A DNA stretch of 64,000 bases from the NCBI GenBank assembly GCA_963995525.1, contig CAXEFP010000012.1, forward strand, positions 1,116,001-1,180,000, written 5' to 3'. The notes below the pieces were generated by a model that was given only the letters and a program-made list of their open reading frames with translations, ran no database searches and was not told the DNA's origin. Each line of letters begins with the position of its first letter. Position 1 is the stretch's first letter. The translations under genes and the position numbers were made by a program. Positions 24,214 through 39,111 of this stretch are shown piece by piece. This stretch comes from Escarpia spicata. Its lineage: Eukaryota > Annelida > Polychaeta > Sabellida > Siboglinidae.

Positions 24214-25420
24214 AAAACATCAAATGGGGATGAGTTTTCACACCTATAACTTACGTAATATGTTCTTGTAACTTACGTGACGGGGATAAAACGGTAACAT
24301 GCATTCCCATTTGGGGTTAATCTAGTTATGTGTGTAGCTTGATATCAATCTAGCCTTCGTGAAGATTTGTAACATGCAAAACATCTATTTGGGGTAAGAC
24401 CACATTAAATATCCTTCCGCCGAAAAAAGTGCATTACAAATACCGTTTTGCTGTGATATGCATTAATTTTTTTCGAACACTTTGATATGGGACATGTTTG
24501 TCTCGTGAGTACTGAAGGTACTGCTGCTTTAGACAAGAAAAAACTTCAAATGGGGATGAGTTTTCACACCTATAACTTATGTAATATGTTCTTGTAACTT
24601 ACGTGACGGGGATAAAACGGTAACATGCATTCCCATTTGGGGTTAATCTAGTTATGTGTGTAGCTTGATATCAATCTAGCCTTCGTGAAGATTTGTAACA
24701 TGCAAATCATCTATTTGGGATAAGACCACATTAAGGATCCTTCCGCCGAAAAAAGTGCACTACAAATACCGTTTTGCTGTGATATGCATTAATTTTTTTC
24801 GAACACTTTGACATGGGACATGTTTGTCTCGTGAGTACTGAATGTATTGCTGCTTTAGATAAGAAAAAACTTCAAATGGGGATTAGTTTTCACACCTATA
24901 ACTTACGTAATATGTTCTGGTAACTTACGTGACGGAGATAGAACGGTAACATGCATTCCCATTTGTGATTAATCTAGTTATGTGTGTAGCTTGATATCAA
25001 TCTAGCCTTCGTGAAGATTTGTAACATGCATAACATCTATTTGGGGTAAGAACACATTAATGATCCTTCCGCCGAAAAAAGTGCACTACAAATACCGTTT
25101 TGCTGTGATATGCATTAATTGTTTTCGAACATTTTGACATGGGACATGTTTGTCTCGTGAGTACTGAATGTACTGCTGCTTTAGACAAGATAAAACATCA
25201 AATGGGGATGAGTTTTCACACCTATAACTTACGTAATATGTTCTTGTAACTTACGTGACGGGGATAAAACGGTAACATGCATTCCCATTTGGGGTTAATC
25301 TAGTTATGTGTGTAGCTTGATATCAATCTAGCCTTCGTGAAGATTTGTAACATGCAAATCATCTATTTGGGATAAGACCACATTAAGGATCCTTCCGCCG
25401 AAAAAAGTGCACTACAAATA

Positions 25421-28400
25421 CCGTTTTGCTGTGATATGCATTAATTTTTTTCGAACACTTTGACATGGGACATGTTTGTCTCGTGAGTACTGAATGTACT
25501 GCTGCTTTAGATAAGAAAAAACTTCAAATGGGGATTAGTTTTCACACCTATAACTTACGTAATATGTTCTTGTAACTTACGTGACGGAGATAGAACGGTA
25601 ACATGCATTCCCATTTGTGATTAATCTAGTTATGTGTGTAGCTTGATATCAATCTAGCCTTCGTGAAGATTTGTAACATGCAAAACATCTATTTGGGGTA
25701 AGACCACATTAAGGATCCTTCCGCCGAAAAAAGTGCACTACAAATACCGTTTTGCTGTGATATGCATTAATTTTTTTCGAACATTTTGACATGGGACATG
25801 TTTGTCTCGTGAGTACTGAATGTACTGCTGCTTTAAACAAGATAAAACATCAAATGGGGATGAGTTTTCACACCTATAACTTACGTAATATGTTCTTGTA
25901 ACTTACGTGACGGAGATAGAACGGTAACATGCATTCCCATTTGTGATTAATCTAATTATGTGTATAGCTTGATATCAATCTAGCCTTCGTGAAGATTTGT
26001 AACATGCATAACATCTATTTGGGGTAAGACCACATTAAAGATCCTTCCGCCGAAAAAAGTGCACTACAAATACCGTTTTGCTGTGATATGCATTAATTTT
26101 TTTCGAACACTTTGATATGGGACATGTTTGTCTCGTGAGTACTGAAGGTACTGCTGCTTTAGACAAGAAAAAACTTCAAATGGGGATGAGTTTTCACACC
26201 TATAACTTACGTAATATGTTCTTGTAACTTATGTGACGGGGATAAAACGGTAACATGCATTCCCATTTGGGGTTAATCTAGTTATGTGTGTAGCTTGATA
26301 TCAATCTAGCCTTCGTGAAGATTTGTAACATGCAAAACATCTATTTGGGGTAAGACCACAGTAAGGATCCTTCCGCCGAAAAAAGTGCACTACAAATACC
26401 GTTTTGCTGTGATATGCATTAATTTTTTTCGAACATTTTGACATGGGACATGTTTGTCTCGTGAGTACTGAATGTACTGCTGCTTTAGACAAGATAAAAC
26501 ATCAAATGGGGATGAGTTTTCACACCTATAACTTACGTAATATGTTCTTGTAACTTACGTGACGGGGATAAAACGGTAACATGCATTCCCATTTGGGGTT
26601 AATCTAGTTATGTGTGTAGCTTGATATCAATCTAGCCTTCGTGAAGATTTGTAACATGCAAAACATCTATTTGGGGTAAGACCACATTAAATATCCTTCC
26701 GCCGAAAAAAGTGCATTACAAATACCGTTTTGCTGTGATATGCATTAATTTTTTTCGAACACTTTGATATGGGACATGTTTGTCTCGTGAGTACTGAAGG
26801 TACTGCTGCTTTAGACAAGAAAAAACTTCAAATGGGGATGAGTTTTCACACCTATAACTTACGTAATATGTTCTTGTAAATTACGTGACGGGGATAAAAC
26901 GGTAACATGCATTCCCATTTGGGGTTAATCTAGTTATGTTTGTAGCTTGATATCAATCTAGCCTTCGTGAAGATTTGTAACATGCAAATCATCTATTTGG
27001 GATAAGACCACATTAAGGATCCTTCCGCCGAAAAAAGTGCACTACAAATACCGTTTTGCTGTGATATGCATTAATTTTTTTCGAACACTTTGACATGGGA
27101 CATGTTTGTCTCGTGAGTACTGAATGTATTGCTGCTTTAGATAAGAAAAAACTTCAAATGGGGATTAGTTTTCACACCTATAACTTACGTAATATGTTCT
27201 TGTAACTTACGTGACGGAGATAGAACGGTAACATGCATTCCCATTTGTGATTAATCTAGTTATGTGTGTAGCTTGATATCAATCTAGCCTTCGTGAAGAT
27301 TTGTAACATGCATAACATCTATTTGGGGTAAGAACACATTAAAGATCCTTCCGCCGAAAAAAGTGCACTACAAATACCGTTTTGCTGTGATATGCATTAA
27401 TTTTTTTCGAACACTTTGATATGGGACATGTTTGTCTCGTGAGTACTGAAGGTACTGCTGCTTTAGACAAGAAAAAACTTCAAATGGGGATGAGTTTTCA
27501 TACCTATAACTTACGTAATATGTTCTTGTAACTTACGTGACGGGGATAAAACGGTAACATGCATTCCCATTTGGGGTTAATCTAGTTATGTGTGTAGCTT
27601 GATATCAATCTAGCCTTCGTGAAGATTTGTAACATGCAAAACATCTATTTGGGGTAAGACCACATTAAGGATCCTTCCGCCGAAAAAAGTGCTCTACAAA
27701 TACCGTTTTGCTGTGATATGCATTAATTTTTTTCGAACATTTTGACATGGGACATGTTTGTCTCGTGAGTACTGAATGTACTGCTGCTTTAGACAAGATA
27801 AAACATCAAATGGGGATGAGTTTTCACACCTATAACTTACGTAATATGTTCTTGTAACTTACGTGACGGGGATAAAACGGTAACATGCATTCCCATTTGG
27901 GGTTAATCTAGTTATGTGTGTAGCTTGATATCAATCTAGCCTTCGTGAAGATTTGTAACATGCAAAACATCTATTTGGGGTAAGACCACAGTAATGATCC
28001 TTCCGCCGAAAAAAGTGCACTACAAATACCGTTTTGCTGTGATATGCATTAATTTGTTTCGAACATTTTGACATGGGACATGTTTGTCTCGTGAGTACTG
28101 AATGTACTGCTGCTTTAGACAAGATAAAACATCAAATGGGAATGAGTTTTCACACCTATAACTTACGTAATATGTTCTTGTAACTTACGTGACGGGGATA
28201 AAACGGTAACATGCATTCCCATTTGGGGTTAATCTAGTTATGTGTGTAGCTTGATATCAATCTAGCCTTCGTGAAGATTTGTAACATGCAAATCATCTAT
28301 TTGGGATAAGACCACATTAAGGATCCTTCCGCCGAAAAAAGTGCACTACAAATACCGTTTTGCTGTGATATGCATTAATTTTTTTCGAACACTTTGACAT

Positions 28401-31400
28401 GGGACATGTTTGTCTCGTGAGTACTGAATGTACTGCTGCTTTAGATAAGAAAAAACTTCAAATGGGGATTAGTTTTCACACCTATAACTTACGTAATATG
28501 TTCTTGTAACTTACGTGACGGAGATAGAACGGTAACATGCATTCCCATTTGTGATTAATCTAGTTATGTGTGTAGCTTGATATCAATCTAGCCTTCGTGA
28601 AGATTTGTAACATGCAAAACATCTATTTGGGGTAAGACCACATTAAGGATCCTTCCGCCGAAAAAAGTGCACTACAAATACCGTTTTGCTGTGATATGCA
28701 TTAATTTTTTTCGAACATTTTGACATGGGACATGTTTGTCTCGTGAGTACTGAATGTACTGCTGCTTTAAACAAGATAAAACATCAAATGGGGATGAGTT
28801 TTCACACCTATAACTTACGTAATATGTTCTTGTAACTTACGTGACGGAGATAGAACGGTAACATGCATTCCCATTTGTGATTAATCTAATTATGTGTATA
28901 GCTTGATATCAATCTAGCCTTCGTGAAGATTTGTAACATGCATAACATCTATTTGGGGTAAGACCACATTAAAGATCCTTCCGCCGAAAAAAGTGCACTA
29001 CAAATACCGTTTTGCTGTGATATGCATTAATTTTTTTCGAACACTTTGATATGGGACATGTTTGTCTCGTGAGTACTGAAGGTACTGCTGCTTTAGACAA
29101 GAAAAAACTTCAAATGGGGATGAGTTTTCACACCTATAACTTACGTAATATGTTCTTGTAACTTATGTGACGGGGATAAAACGGTAACATGCATTCCCAT
29201 TTGGGGTTAATCTAGTTATGTGTGTAGCTTGATATCAATCTAGCCTTCGTGAAGATTTGTAACATGCAAAACATCTATTTGGGGTAAGACCACAGTAAGG
29301 ATCCTTCCGCCGAAAAAAGTGCACTACAAATACCGTTTTGCTGTGATATGCATTAATTTTTTTCGAACATTTTGACATGGGACATGTTTGTCTCGTGAGT
29401 ACTGAATGTACTGCTGCTTTAGACAAGATAAAACATCAAATGGGGATGAGTTTTCACACCTATAACTTACGTAATATGTTCTTGTAACTTACGTGACGGG
29501 GATAAAACGGTAACATGCATTCCCATTTGGGGTTAATCTAGTTATGTGTGTAGCTTGATATCAATCTAGCCTTCGTGAAGATTTGTAACATGCAAAACAT
29601 CTATTTGGGGTAAGACCACATTAAATATCCTTCCGCCGAAAAAAGTGCATTACAAATACCGTTTTGCTGTGATATGCATTAATTTTTTTCGAACACTTTG
29701 ATATGGGACATGTTTGTCTCGTGAGTACTGAAGGTACTGCTGCTTTAGACAAGAAAAAACTTCAAATGGGGATGAGTTTTCACACCTATAACTTACGTAA
29801 TATGTTCTTGTAAATTACGTGACGGGGATAAAACGGTAACATGCATTCCCATTTGGGGTTAATCTAGTTATGTTTGTAGCTTGATATCAATCTAGCCTTC
29901 GTGAAGATTTGTAACATGCAAATCATCTATTTGGGATAAGACCACATTAAGGATCCTTCCGCCGAAAAAAGTGCACTACAAATACCGTTTTGCTGTGATA
30001 TGCATTAATTTTTTTCGAACACTTTGACATGGGACATGTTTGTCTCGTGAGTACTGAATGTATTGCTGCTTTAGATAAGAAAAAACTTCAAATGGGGATT
30101 AGTTTTCACACCTATAACTTACGTAATATGTTCTTGTAACTTACGTGACGGAGATAGAACGGTAACATGCATTCCCATTTGTGATTAATCTAGTTATGTG
30201 TGTAGCTTGATATCAATCTAGCCTTCGTGAAGATTTGTAACATGCATAACATCTATTTGGGGTAAGAACACATTAAAGATCCTTCCGCCGAAAAAAGTGC
30301 ACTACAAATACCGTTTTGCTGTGATATGCATTAATTTTTTTCGAACACTTTGATATGGGACATGTTTGTCTCGTGAGTACTGAAGGTACTGCTGCTTTAG
30401 ACAAGAAAAAACTTCAAATGGGGATGAGTTTTCATACCTATAACTTACGTAATATGTTCTTGTAACTTACGTGACGGGGATAAAACGGTAACATGCATTC
30501 CCATTTGGGGTTAATCTAGTTATGTGTGTAGCTTGATATCAATCTAGCCTTCGTGAAGATTTGTAACATGCAAAACATCTATTTGGGGTAAGACCACATT
30601 AAGGATCCTTCCGCCGAAAAAAGTGCTCTACAAATACCGTTTTGCTGTGATATGCATTAATTTTTTTCGAACATTTTGACATGGGACATGTTTGTCTCGT
30701 GAGTACTGAATGTACTGCTGCTTTAGACAAGATAAAACATCAAATGGGGATGAGTTTTCACACCTATAACTTACGTAATATGTTCTTGTAACTTACGTGA
30801 CGGGGATAAAACGGTAACATGCATTCCCATTTGGGGTTAATCTAGTTATGTGTGTAGCTTGATATCAATCTAGCCTTCGTGAAGATTTGTAACATGCAAA
30901 ACATCTATTTGGGGTAAGACCACAGTAATGATCCTTCCGCCGAAAAAAGTGCACTACAAATACCGTTTTGCTGTGATATGCATTAATTTGTTTCGAACAT
31001 TTTGACATGGGACATGTTTGTCTCGTGAGTACTGAATGTACTGCTGCTTTAGACAAGATAAAACATCAAATGGGAATGAGTTTTCACACCTATAACTTAC
31101 GTAATATGTTCTTGTAACTTACGTGACGGGGATAAAACGGTAACATGCATTCCCATTTGGGGTTAATCTAGTTATGTGTGTAGCTTGATATCAATCTAGC
31201 CTTCGTGAAGATTTGTAACATGCAAATCATCTATTTGGGATAAGACCACATTAAGGATCCTTCCGCCGAAAAAAGTGCACTACAAATACCGTTTTGCTGT
31301 GATATGCATTAATTTTTTTCGAACACTTTGACATGGGACATGTTTGTCTCGTGAGTACTGAATGTACTGCTGCTTTAGATAAGAAAAAACTTCAAATGGG

Positions 31401-34400
31401 GATTAGTTTTCACACCTATAACTTACGTAATATGTTCTTGTAACTTACGTGACGGAGATAGAACGGTAACATGCATTCCCATTTGTGATTAATCTAGTTA
31501 TGTGTGTAGCTTGATATCAATCTAGCCTTCGTGAAGATTTGTAACATGCAAAACATCTATTTGGGGTAAGACCACATTAAGGATCCTTCCGCCGAAAAAA
31601 GTGCACTACAAATACCGTTTTGCTGTGATATGCATTAATTTTTTTCGAACATTTTGACATGGGACATGTTTGTCTCGTGAGTACTGAATGTACTGCTGCT
31701 TTAAACAAGATAAAACATCAAATGGGGATGAGTTTTCACACCTATAACTTACGTAATATGTTCTTGTAACTTACGTGACGGAGATAGAACGGTAACATGC
31801 ATTCCCATTTGTGATTAATCTAATTATGTGTGTAGCTTGATATCAATCTAGCCTTCGTGAAGATTTGTAACATGCATAACATCTATTTGGGGTAAGACCA
31901 CATTAAAGATCCTTCCGCCGAAAAAAGTGCACTACAAATACCGTTTTGCTGTGATATGCATTAATTTTTTTCGAACACTTTGATATGGGACATGTTTGTC
32001 TCGTGAGTACTGAAGGTACTGCTGCTTTAGACAAGAAAAAACTTCAAATGGGGATGAGTTTTCACACCTATAACTTACGTAATATGTTCTTGTAACTTAT
32101 GTGACGGGGATAAAACGGTAACATGCATTCCCATTTGGGGTTAATCTAGTTATGTGTGTAGCTTGATATCAATCTAGCCTTCGTGAAGATTTGTAACATG
32201 CAAAACATCTATTTGGGGTAAGACCACAGTAAGGATCCTTCCGCCGAAAAAAGTGCACTACAAATACCGTTTTGCTGTGATATGCATTAATTTTTTTCGA
32301 ACATTTTGACATGGGACATGTTTGTCTCGTGAGTACTGAATGTACTGCTGCTTTAGACAAGATAAAACATCAAATGGGGATGAGTTTTCACACCTATAAC
32401 TTACGTAATATGTTCTTGTAACTTACGTGACGGGGATAAAACGGTAACATGCATTCCCATTTGGGGTTAATCTAGTTATGTGTGTAGCTTGATATCAATC
32501 TAGCCTTCGTGAAGATTTGTAACATGCAAAACATCTATTTGGGGTAAGACCACATTAAATATCCTTCCGCCGAAAAAAGTGCATTACAAATACCGTTTTG
32601 CTGTGATATGCATTAATTTTTTTCGAACACTTTGATATGGGACATGTTTGTCTCGTGAGTACTGAAGGTACTGCTGCTTTAGACAAGAAAAAACTTCAAA
32701 TGGGGATGAGTTTTCACACCTATAACTTACGTAATATGTTCTTGTAAATTACGTGACGGGGATAAAACGGTAACATGCATTCCCATTTGGGGTTAATCTA
32801 GTTATGTTTGTAGCTTGATATCAATCTAGCCTTCGTGAAGATTTGTAACATGCAAATCATCTATTTGGGATAAGACCACATTAAGGATCCTTCCGCCGAA
32901 AAAAGTGCACTACAAATACCGTTTTGCTGTGATATGCATTAATTTTTTTCGAACACTTTGACATGGGACATGTTTGTCTCGTGAGTACTGAATGTATTGC
33001 TGCTTTAGATAAGAAAAAACTTCAAATGGGGATTAGTTTTCACACCTATAACTTACGTAATATGTTCTTGTAACTTACGTGACGGAGATAGAACGGTAAC
33101 ATGCATTCCCATTTGTGATTAATCTAGTTATGTGTGTAGCTTGATATCAATCTAGCCTTCGTGAAGATTTGTAACATGCATAACATCTATTTGGGGTAAG
33201 AACACATTAAAGATCCTTCCGCCGAAAAAAGTGCACTACAAATACCGTTTTGCTGTGATATGCATTAATTTTTTTCGAACACTTTGATATGGGACATGTT
33301 TGTCTCGTGAGTACTGAAGGTACTGCTGCTTTAGACAAGAAAAAACTTCAAATGGGGATGAGTTTTCATACCTATAACTTACGTAATATGTTCTTGTAAC
33401 TTACGTGACGGGGATAAAACGGTAACATGCATTCCCATTTGGGGTTAATCTAGTTATGTGTGTAGCTTGATATCAATCTAGCCTTCGTGAAGATTTGTAA
33501 CATGCAAAACATCTATTTGGGGTAAGACCACATTAAGGATCCTTCCGCCGAAAAAAGTGCTCTACAAATACCGTTTTGCTGTGATATGCATTAATTTTTT
33601 TCGAACATTTTGACATGGGACATGTTTGTCTCGTGAGTACTGAATGTACTGCTGCTTTAGACAAGATAAAACATCAAATGGGGATGAGTTTTCACACCTA
33701 TAACTTACGTAATATGTTCTTGTAACTTACGTGACGGGGATAAAACGGTAACATGCATTCCCATTTGGGGTTAATCTAGTTATGTGTGTAGCTTGATATC
33801 AATCTAGCCTTCGTGAAGATTTGTAACATGCAAAACATCTATTTGGGGTAAGACCACAGTAATGATCCTTCCGCCGAAAAAAGTGCACTACAAATACCGT
33901 TTTGCTGTGATATGCATTAATTTGTTTCGAACATTTTGACATGGGACATGTTTGTCTCGTGAGTACTGAATGTACTGCTGCTTTAGACAAGATAAAACAT
34001 CAAATGGGAATGAGTTTTCACACCTATAACTTACGTAATATGTTCTTGTAACTTACGTGACGGGGATAAAACGGTAACATGCATTCCCATTTGGGGTTAA
34101 TCTAGTTATGTGTGTAGCTTGATATCAATCTAGCCTTCGTGAAGATTTGTAACATGCAAATCATCTATTTGGGATAAGACCACATTAAGGATCCTTCCGC
34201 CGAAAAAAGTGCACTACAAATACCGTTTTGCTGTGATATGCATTAATTTTTTTCGAACACTTTGACATGGGACATGTTTGTCTCGTGAGTACTGAATGTA
34301 CTGCTGCTTTAGATAAGAAAAAACTTCAAATGGGGATTAGTTTTCACACCTATAACTTACGTAATATGTTCTTGTAACTTACGTGACGGAGATAGAACGG

Positions 34401-35140
34401 TAACATGCATTCCCATTTGTGATTAATCTAGTTATGTGTGTAGCTTGATATCAATCTAGCCTTCGTGAAGATTTGTAACATGCAAAACATCTATTTGGGG
34501 TAAGACCACATTAAGGATCCTTCCGCCGAAAAAAGTGCACTACAAATACCGTTTTGCTGTGATATGCATTAATTTTTTTCGAACATTTTGACATGGGACA
34601 TGTTTGTCTCGTGAGTACTGAATGTACTGCTGCTTTAAACAAGATAAAACATCAAATGGGGATGAGTTTTCACACCTATAACTTACGTAATATGTTCTTG
34701 TAACTTACGTGACGGAGATAGAACGGTAACATGCATTCCCATTTGTGATTAATCTAATTATGTGTGTAGCTTGATATCAATCTAGCCTTCGTGAAGATTT
34801 GTAACATGCATAACATCTATTTGGGGTAAGACCACATTAAAGATCCTTCCGCCGAAAAAAGTGCACTACAAATACCGTTTTGCTGTGATATGCATTAATT
34901 TTTTTCGAACACTTTGATATGGGACATGTTTGTCTCGTGAGTACTGAAGGTACTGCTGCTTTAGACAAGAAAAAACTTCAAATGGGGATGAGTTTTCACA
35001 CCTATAACTTACGTAATATGTTCTTGTAACTTATGTGACGGGGATAAAACGGTAACATGCATTCCCATTTGGGGTTAATCTAGTTATGTGTGTAGCTTGA
35101 TATCAATCTAGCCTTCGTGAAGATTTGTAACATGCAAAAC
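25421..35140 (+). repeat. 9-mer HOR (2934 bp), about 3.3 tandem copies
   Basis: In-phase copies are 25747-28680, 28681-31614, 31615-34548 and a partial from 34549 to about 35140. One further matching B3 monomer precedes them at 25421. The order is D/B-hybrid 2, A5, D4, A1, B2, C3, D5', D1, B3. Shared markers recur at 2934 bp: CTTTAAACAAG (25836, 28770, about 31704, about 34638), CTTATGTGAC near 26227 and successors, TTGTAAATTACG near 26876, GTTATGTTTG near 26935, GTGCTCTAC (27691, 30625, 33559), TAATTTGTTTCG near 28050, and TGGGAATGAG near 28137. The homology stops between 35140 and 35300, where the next unit is a mosaic. Confidence 0.95.
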
Positions 35141-36178
35141 ATATATTTGGGGTAAGACCACAGTAAGGATCCTTCCGCCGAAAAAAGTGCACTACAAATA
35201 CCGTTTTGCTGTGATATGCATTAATTTTTTTCGAACATTTTGACATGGGACATGTTTGTCTCGTGAGTACTGAATGTACTGCTGCTTTAGACAAGAAAAA
35301 ACTTCAAATGTGGATTAGTTTTCACACCTATAACTTACGTAATATGTTCTTGTAACTTACGTGACGGAGATAAAACGGTAACATGCATTCCCATTTGGGG
35401 TTAATCTAGTTATGTGTGTAGCTTGATATCAATCTAGCCTTCGTGAAGATTTGTAACATGCAAAACATCTATTTGGGGTAAGACCACAGTAAGGATCCTT
35501 CCGCCGAAAAAAGTGCACTACAAATACCGTTTTGCTGTGATATGCATTAATTTTTTTCGAACATTTTGACATGGGACATGTTTGTCTCGTGAGTACTGAA
35601 TGTACTGCTGCTTTAGACAAGATAAAACATCAAATGGGGATGAGTTTTCACACCTATAACTTACGTAATATGTTCTTGTAACTTACGTGACGGGGATAAA
35701 ACGGTAACATGCATTCCCATTTGGGGTTAATCTAGTTATGTGTGTAGCTTGATATCAATCTAGCCTTCGTGAAGATTTGTAACATGCAAAACATCTATTT
35801 GGGGTAAGACCACATTAAATATCCTTCCGCCGAAAAAAGTGCATTACAAATACCGTTTTGCTGTGATATGCATTAATTTTTTTCGAACACTTTGATATGG
35901 GACATGTTTGTCTCGTGAGTACTGAAGGTACTGCTGCTTTAGACAAGAAAAAACTTCAAATGGGGATGAGTTTTCACACCTATAACTTACGTAATATGTT
36001 CTTGTAACTTACGTGACGGGGATAAAACGGTAACATGCATTCCCATTTGGGGTTAATCTAGTTATGTGTGTAGCTTGATATCAATCTAGCCTTCGTGAAG
36101 ATTTGTAACATGCAAATCATCTATTTGGGATAAGACCACATTAAGGATCCTTCCGCCGAAAAAAGTGCACTACAAATA

Positions 36179-36503
36179 CCGTTTTGCTGTGATATGCATT
36201 AATTTTTTTCGAACACTTTGACATGGGACATGTTTGTCTCGTGAGTACTGAATGTATTGCTGCTTTAGATAAGAAAAAACTTCAAATGGGGATTAGTTTT
36301 CACACCTATAACTTACGTAATATGTTCTTGTAACTTACGTGACGGAGATAGAACGGTAACATGCATTCCCATTTGTGATTAATCTAGTTATGTGTGTAGC
36401 TTGATATCAATCTAGCCTTCGTGAAGATTTGTAACATGCATAACATCTATTTGGGGTAAGAACACATTAAAGATCCTTTGCCGAAAAAAGTGCACTACAA
36501 ATA
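36179..36503 (+). repeat. 325-bp monomer with 1-bp deletion
   Basis: Near 36472-36483 the unit reads AGATCCTTTGCCG where related B2 units read AGATCCTTCCGCCG, a net loss of one base together with a C to T-type change. The lesion lies in the same tail segment (unit positions 291-305) as the 8-bp deletion near 1270. It shifts the minus-strand frame and creates the only atypical member of the recurrent short reading frame (36412-36597). Confidence 0.88.
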
Positions 36504-36597
36504 CCGTTTTGCTGTGATATGCATTAATTTTTTTCGAACACTTTGATATGGGACATGTTTGTCTCGTGAGTACTGAAGGTACTGCTGCTTTAGACAA
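36412..36597 (-). other. frameshifted variant of the recurrent frame
   Basis: Here the frame is opened by the 1-bp deletion near 36475, not by T289G, since the tail reads AACACATTAAAG. The C-terminal third is therefore a different sequence from all other members. That the frame tolerates this without any compensating feature supports a non-coding interpretation. Confidence 0.75.
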
Positions 36598-38677
36598 GAA
36601 AAAACTTCAAATGGGGATGAGTTTTCATACCTATAACTTACGTAATATGTTCTTGTAACTTACGTGACGGGGATAAAACGGTAACATGCATTCCCATTTG
36701 GGGTTAATCTAGTTATGTGTGTAGCTTGATATCAATCTAGCCTTCGTGAAGATTTGTAACATGCAAAACATCTATTTGGGGTAAGACCACATTAAGGATC
36801 CTTCCGCCGAAAAAAGTGCACTACAAATACCGTTTTGCTGTGATATGCATTAATTTTTTTCGAACATTTTGACATGGGACATGTTTGTCTCGTGAGTACT
36901 GAATGTACTGCTGCTTTAGACAAGATAAAACATCAAATGGGGATGAGTTTTCACACCTATAACTTACGTAATATGTTCTTGTAACTTACGTGACGGGGAT
37001 AAAACGGTAACATGCATTCCCATTTGGGGTTAATCTAGTTATGTGTGTAGCTTGATATCAATCTAGCCTTCGTGAAGATTTGTAACATGCAAAACATCTA
37101 TTTGGGGTAAGACCACAGTAATGATCCTTCCGCCGAAAAAAGTGCACTACAAATACCGTTTTGCTGTGATATGCATTAATTTTTTTCGAACATTTTGACA
37201 TGGGACATGTTTGTCTCGTGAGTACTGAATGTACTGCTGCTTTAGACAAGATAAAACATCAAATGGGGATGAGTTTTCACACCTATAACTTACGTAATAT
37301 GTTCTTGTAACTTACGTGACGGGGATAAAACGGTAACATGCATTCCCATTTGGGGTTAATCTAGTTATGTGTGTAGCTTGATATCAATCTAGCCTTCGTG
37401 AAGATTTGTAACATGCAAATCATCTATTTGGGATAAGACCACATTAAGGATCCTTCCGCCGAAAAAAGTGCACTACAAATACCGTTTTGCTGTGATATGC
37501 ATTAATTTTTTTCGAACACTTTGACATGGGACATGTTTGTCTCGTGAGTACTGAATGTACTGCTGCTTTAGATAAGAAAAAACTTCAAATGGGGATTAGT
37601 TTTCACACCTATAACTTACGTAATATGTTCTTGTAACTTACGTGACGGAGATAGAACGGTAACATGCATTCCCATTTGTGATTAATCTAGTTATGTGTGT
37701 AGCTTGATATCAATCTAGCCTTCGTGAAGATTTGTAACATGCAAAACATCTATTTGGGGTAAGACCACATTAAATATCCTTCCGCCGAAAAAAGTGCATT
37801 ACAAATACCGTTTTGCTGTGATATGCATAAATTTTTTTCGAACACTTTGATATGGGACATGTTTGTCTCGTGAGTACTGAAGGTACTGCTGCTTTAGACA
37901 AGAAAAAACTTCAAATGGGGATGAGTTTTCACACCTATAACTTACGTAATATGTTCTTGTAACTTACGTGACGGGGATAAAACGGTAACATGCATTCCCA
38001 TTTGGGGTTAATCTAGTTATGTGTGTAGCTTGATATCAATCTAGCCTTCGTGAAGATTTGTAACATGCAAATCATCTATTTGGGATAAGACCACATTAAG
38101 GATCCTTCCGCCGAAAAAAGTGCACTACAAATACCGTTTTGCTGTGATATGCATTAATTTTTTTCGAACACTTTGACATGGGACATGTTTGTCTCGTGAG
38201 TACTGAATGTACTGCTGCTTTAGATAAGAAAAAACTTCAAATGTGGATTAGTTTTCACACCTATAACTTACGTAATATGTTCTTGTAACTTACGTGACGG
38301 AGATAAAACGGTAACATGCATTCCCATTTGGGGTTAATCTAGTTATGTGTGTAGCTTGATATCAATCTAGCCTTCGTGAAGATTTGTAACATGCAAAACA
38401 TCTATTTGGGGTAAGACCACAGTAAGAATCCTTCCGCCGAAAAAAGTGCACTACAAATACCGTTTTGCTGTGATATGCATTAATTTGTTTCGAACATTTT
38501 GACATGGGACATGTTTGTCTCGTGAGTACTGAATGTACTGCTGCTTTAGACAAGATAAAACATCAAATGGGGATGAGTTTTCACACCTATAACTTACGTA
38601 ATATGTTCTTGTAACTTACGTGACGGGGATAAAACGGTAACATGCATTCCCATTTGGGGTTAATCTAGTTATGTGTG

Positions 38678-38683
38678 AAGCTT
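38678..38683 (+). other. HOR-specific HindIII-type site AAGCTT
   Basis: A single T to A change turns GTGTGTAGCTTG, present in most units, into GTGTGAAGCTTG. It appears again at 43243-43248, 4565 bp downstream, and I noticed no other instance. It marks the left part of each 14-mer copy. Confidence 0.85.
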
Positions 38684-39111
38684 GATATCAATCTAGCCTT
38701 CGTGAAGATTTGTAACATGCAAAACATCTATTTGGGGTAAGACCACATTAAATATCCTTCCGCCGAAAAAAGTGCATTACAAATACCGTTTTGCTGTGAT
38801 ATGCATTAATTTTTTTCGAACACTTTGATATGGGACATGTTTGTCTCGTGAGTACTGAAGGTACTGCTGCTTTAGACAAGAAAAAACTTCAAATGGGGAT
38901 GAGTTTTCACACCTATAACTTACGTAATATGTTCTTGTAACTTACGTGACGGGGATAAACCGGTAACATGCATTCCCATTTGGGGTTAATCTAGTTATGT
39001 GTGTAGCTTGATATCAATCTAGCCTTCGTGAAGATTTGTAACATGCAAATCATCTATTTGGGATAAGACCACATTAAGGATCCTTCCGCCGAAAAAAGTG
39101 CACTACAAATA

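Larger units (their letters stand above)
18575..25420 (+). repeat. mixed block with 10-mer and 3-mer spaced duplications
   Basis: Twenty-one monomers in the order A1 B2 C3 D5' D5 D1 B5 D4 A1 B5 D4 A1 B2 C3 D5 D1 B5 D4 A1 B2' D1. The series D5-D1-B5-D4-A1 starting at 19879 recurs starting at 23139, ten units (3260 bp) downstream. A nested 3-mer duplication lies inside. Private changes include CCGAGAAAAGGGCAC near 19204 and ACAACATAAAAC near 24207. Confidence 0.8.
35201..38459 (+). repeat. transition block between 9-mer and 14-mer HORs
   Basis: Ten monomers with mixed ancestry. The unit at 35201 has a D head (T38) with AAAAAACTT, ATGTGGATTAG and a hybrid CGGAGATAAAAC middle. The unit at 38134 shares the ATGTGGATTAG/CGGAGATAAAAC middle but has a B head, so the two are related by recombination. 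Units at 36504-37481 match the C-D5'-D1 series of both neighbouring HORs. The private change GCATAAATT occurs near 37827. Confidence 0.75.
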
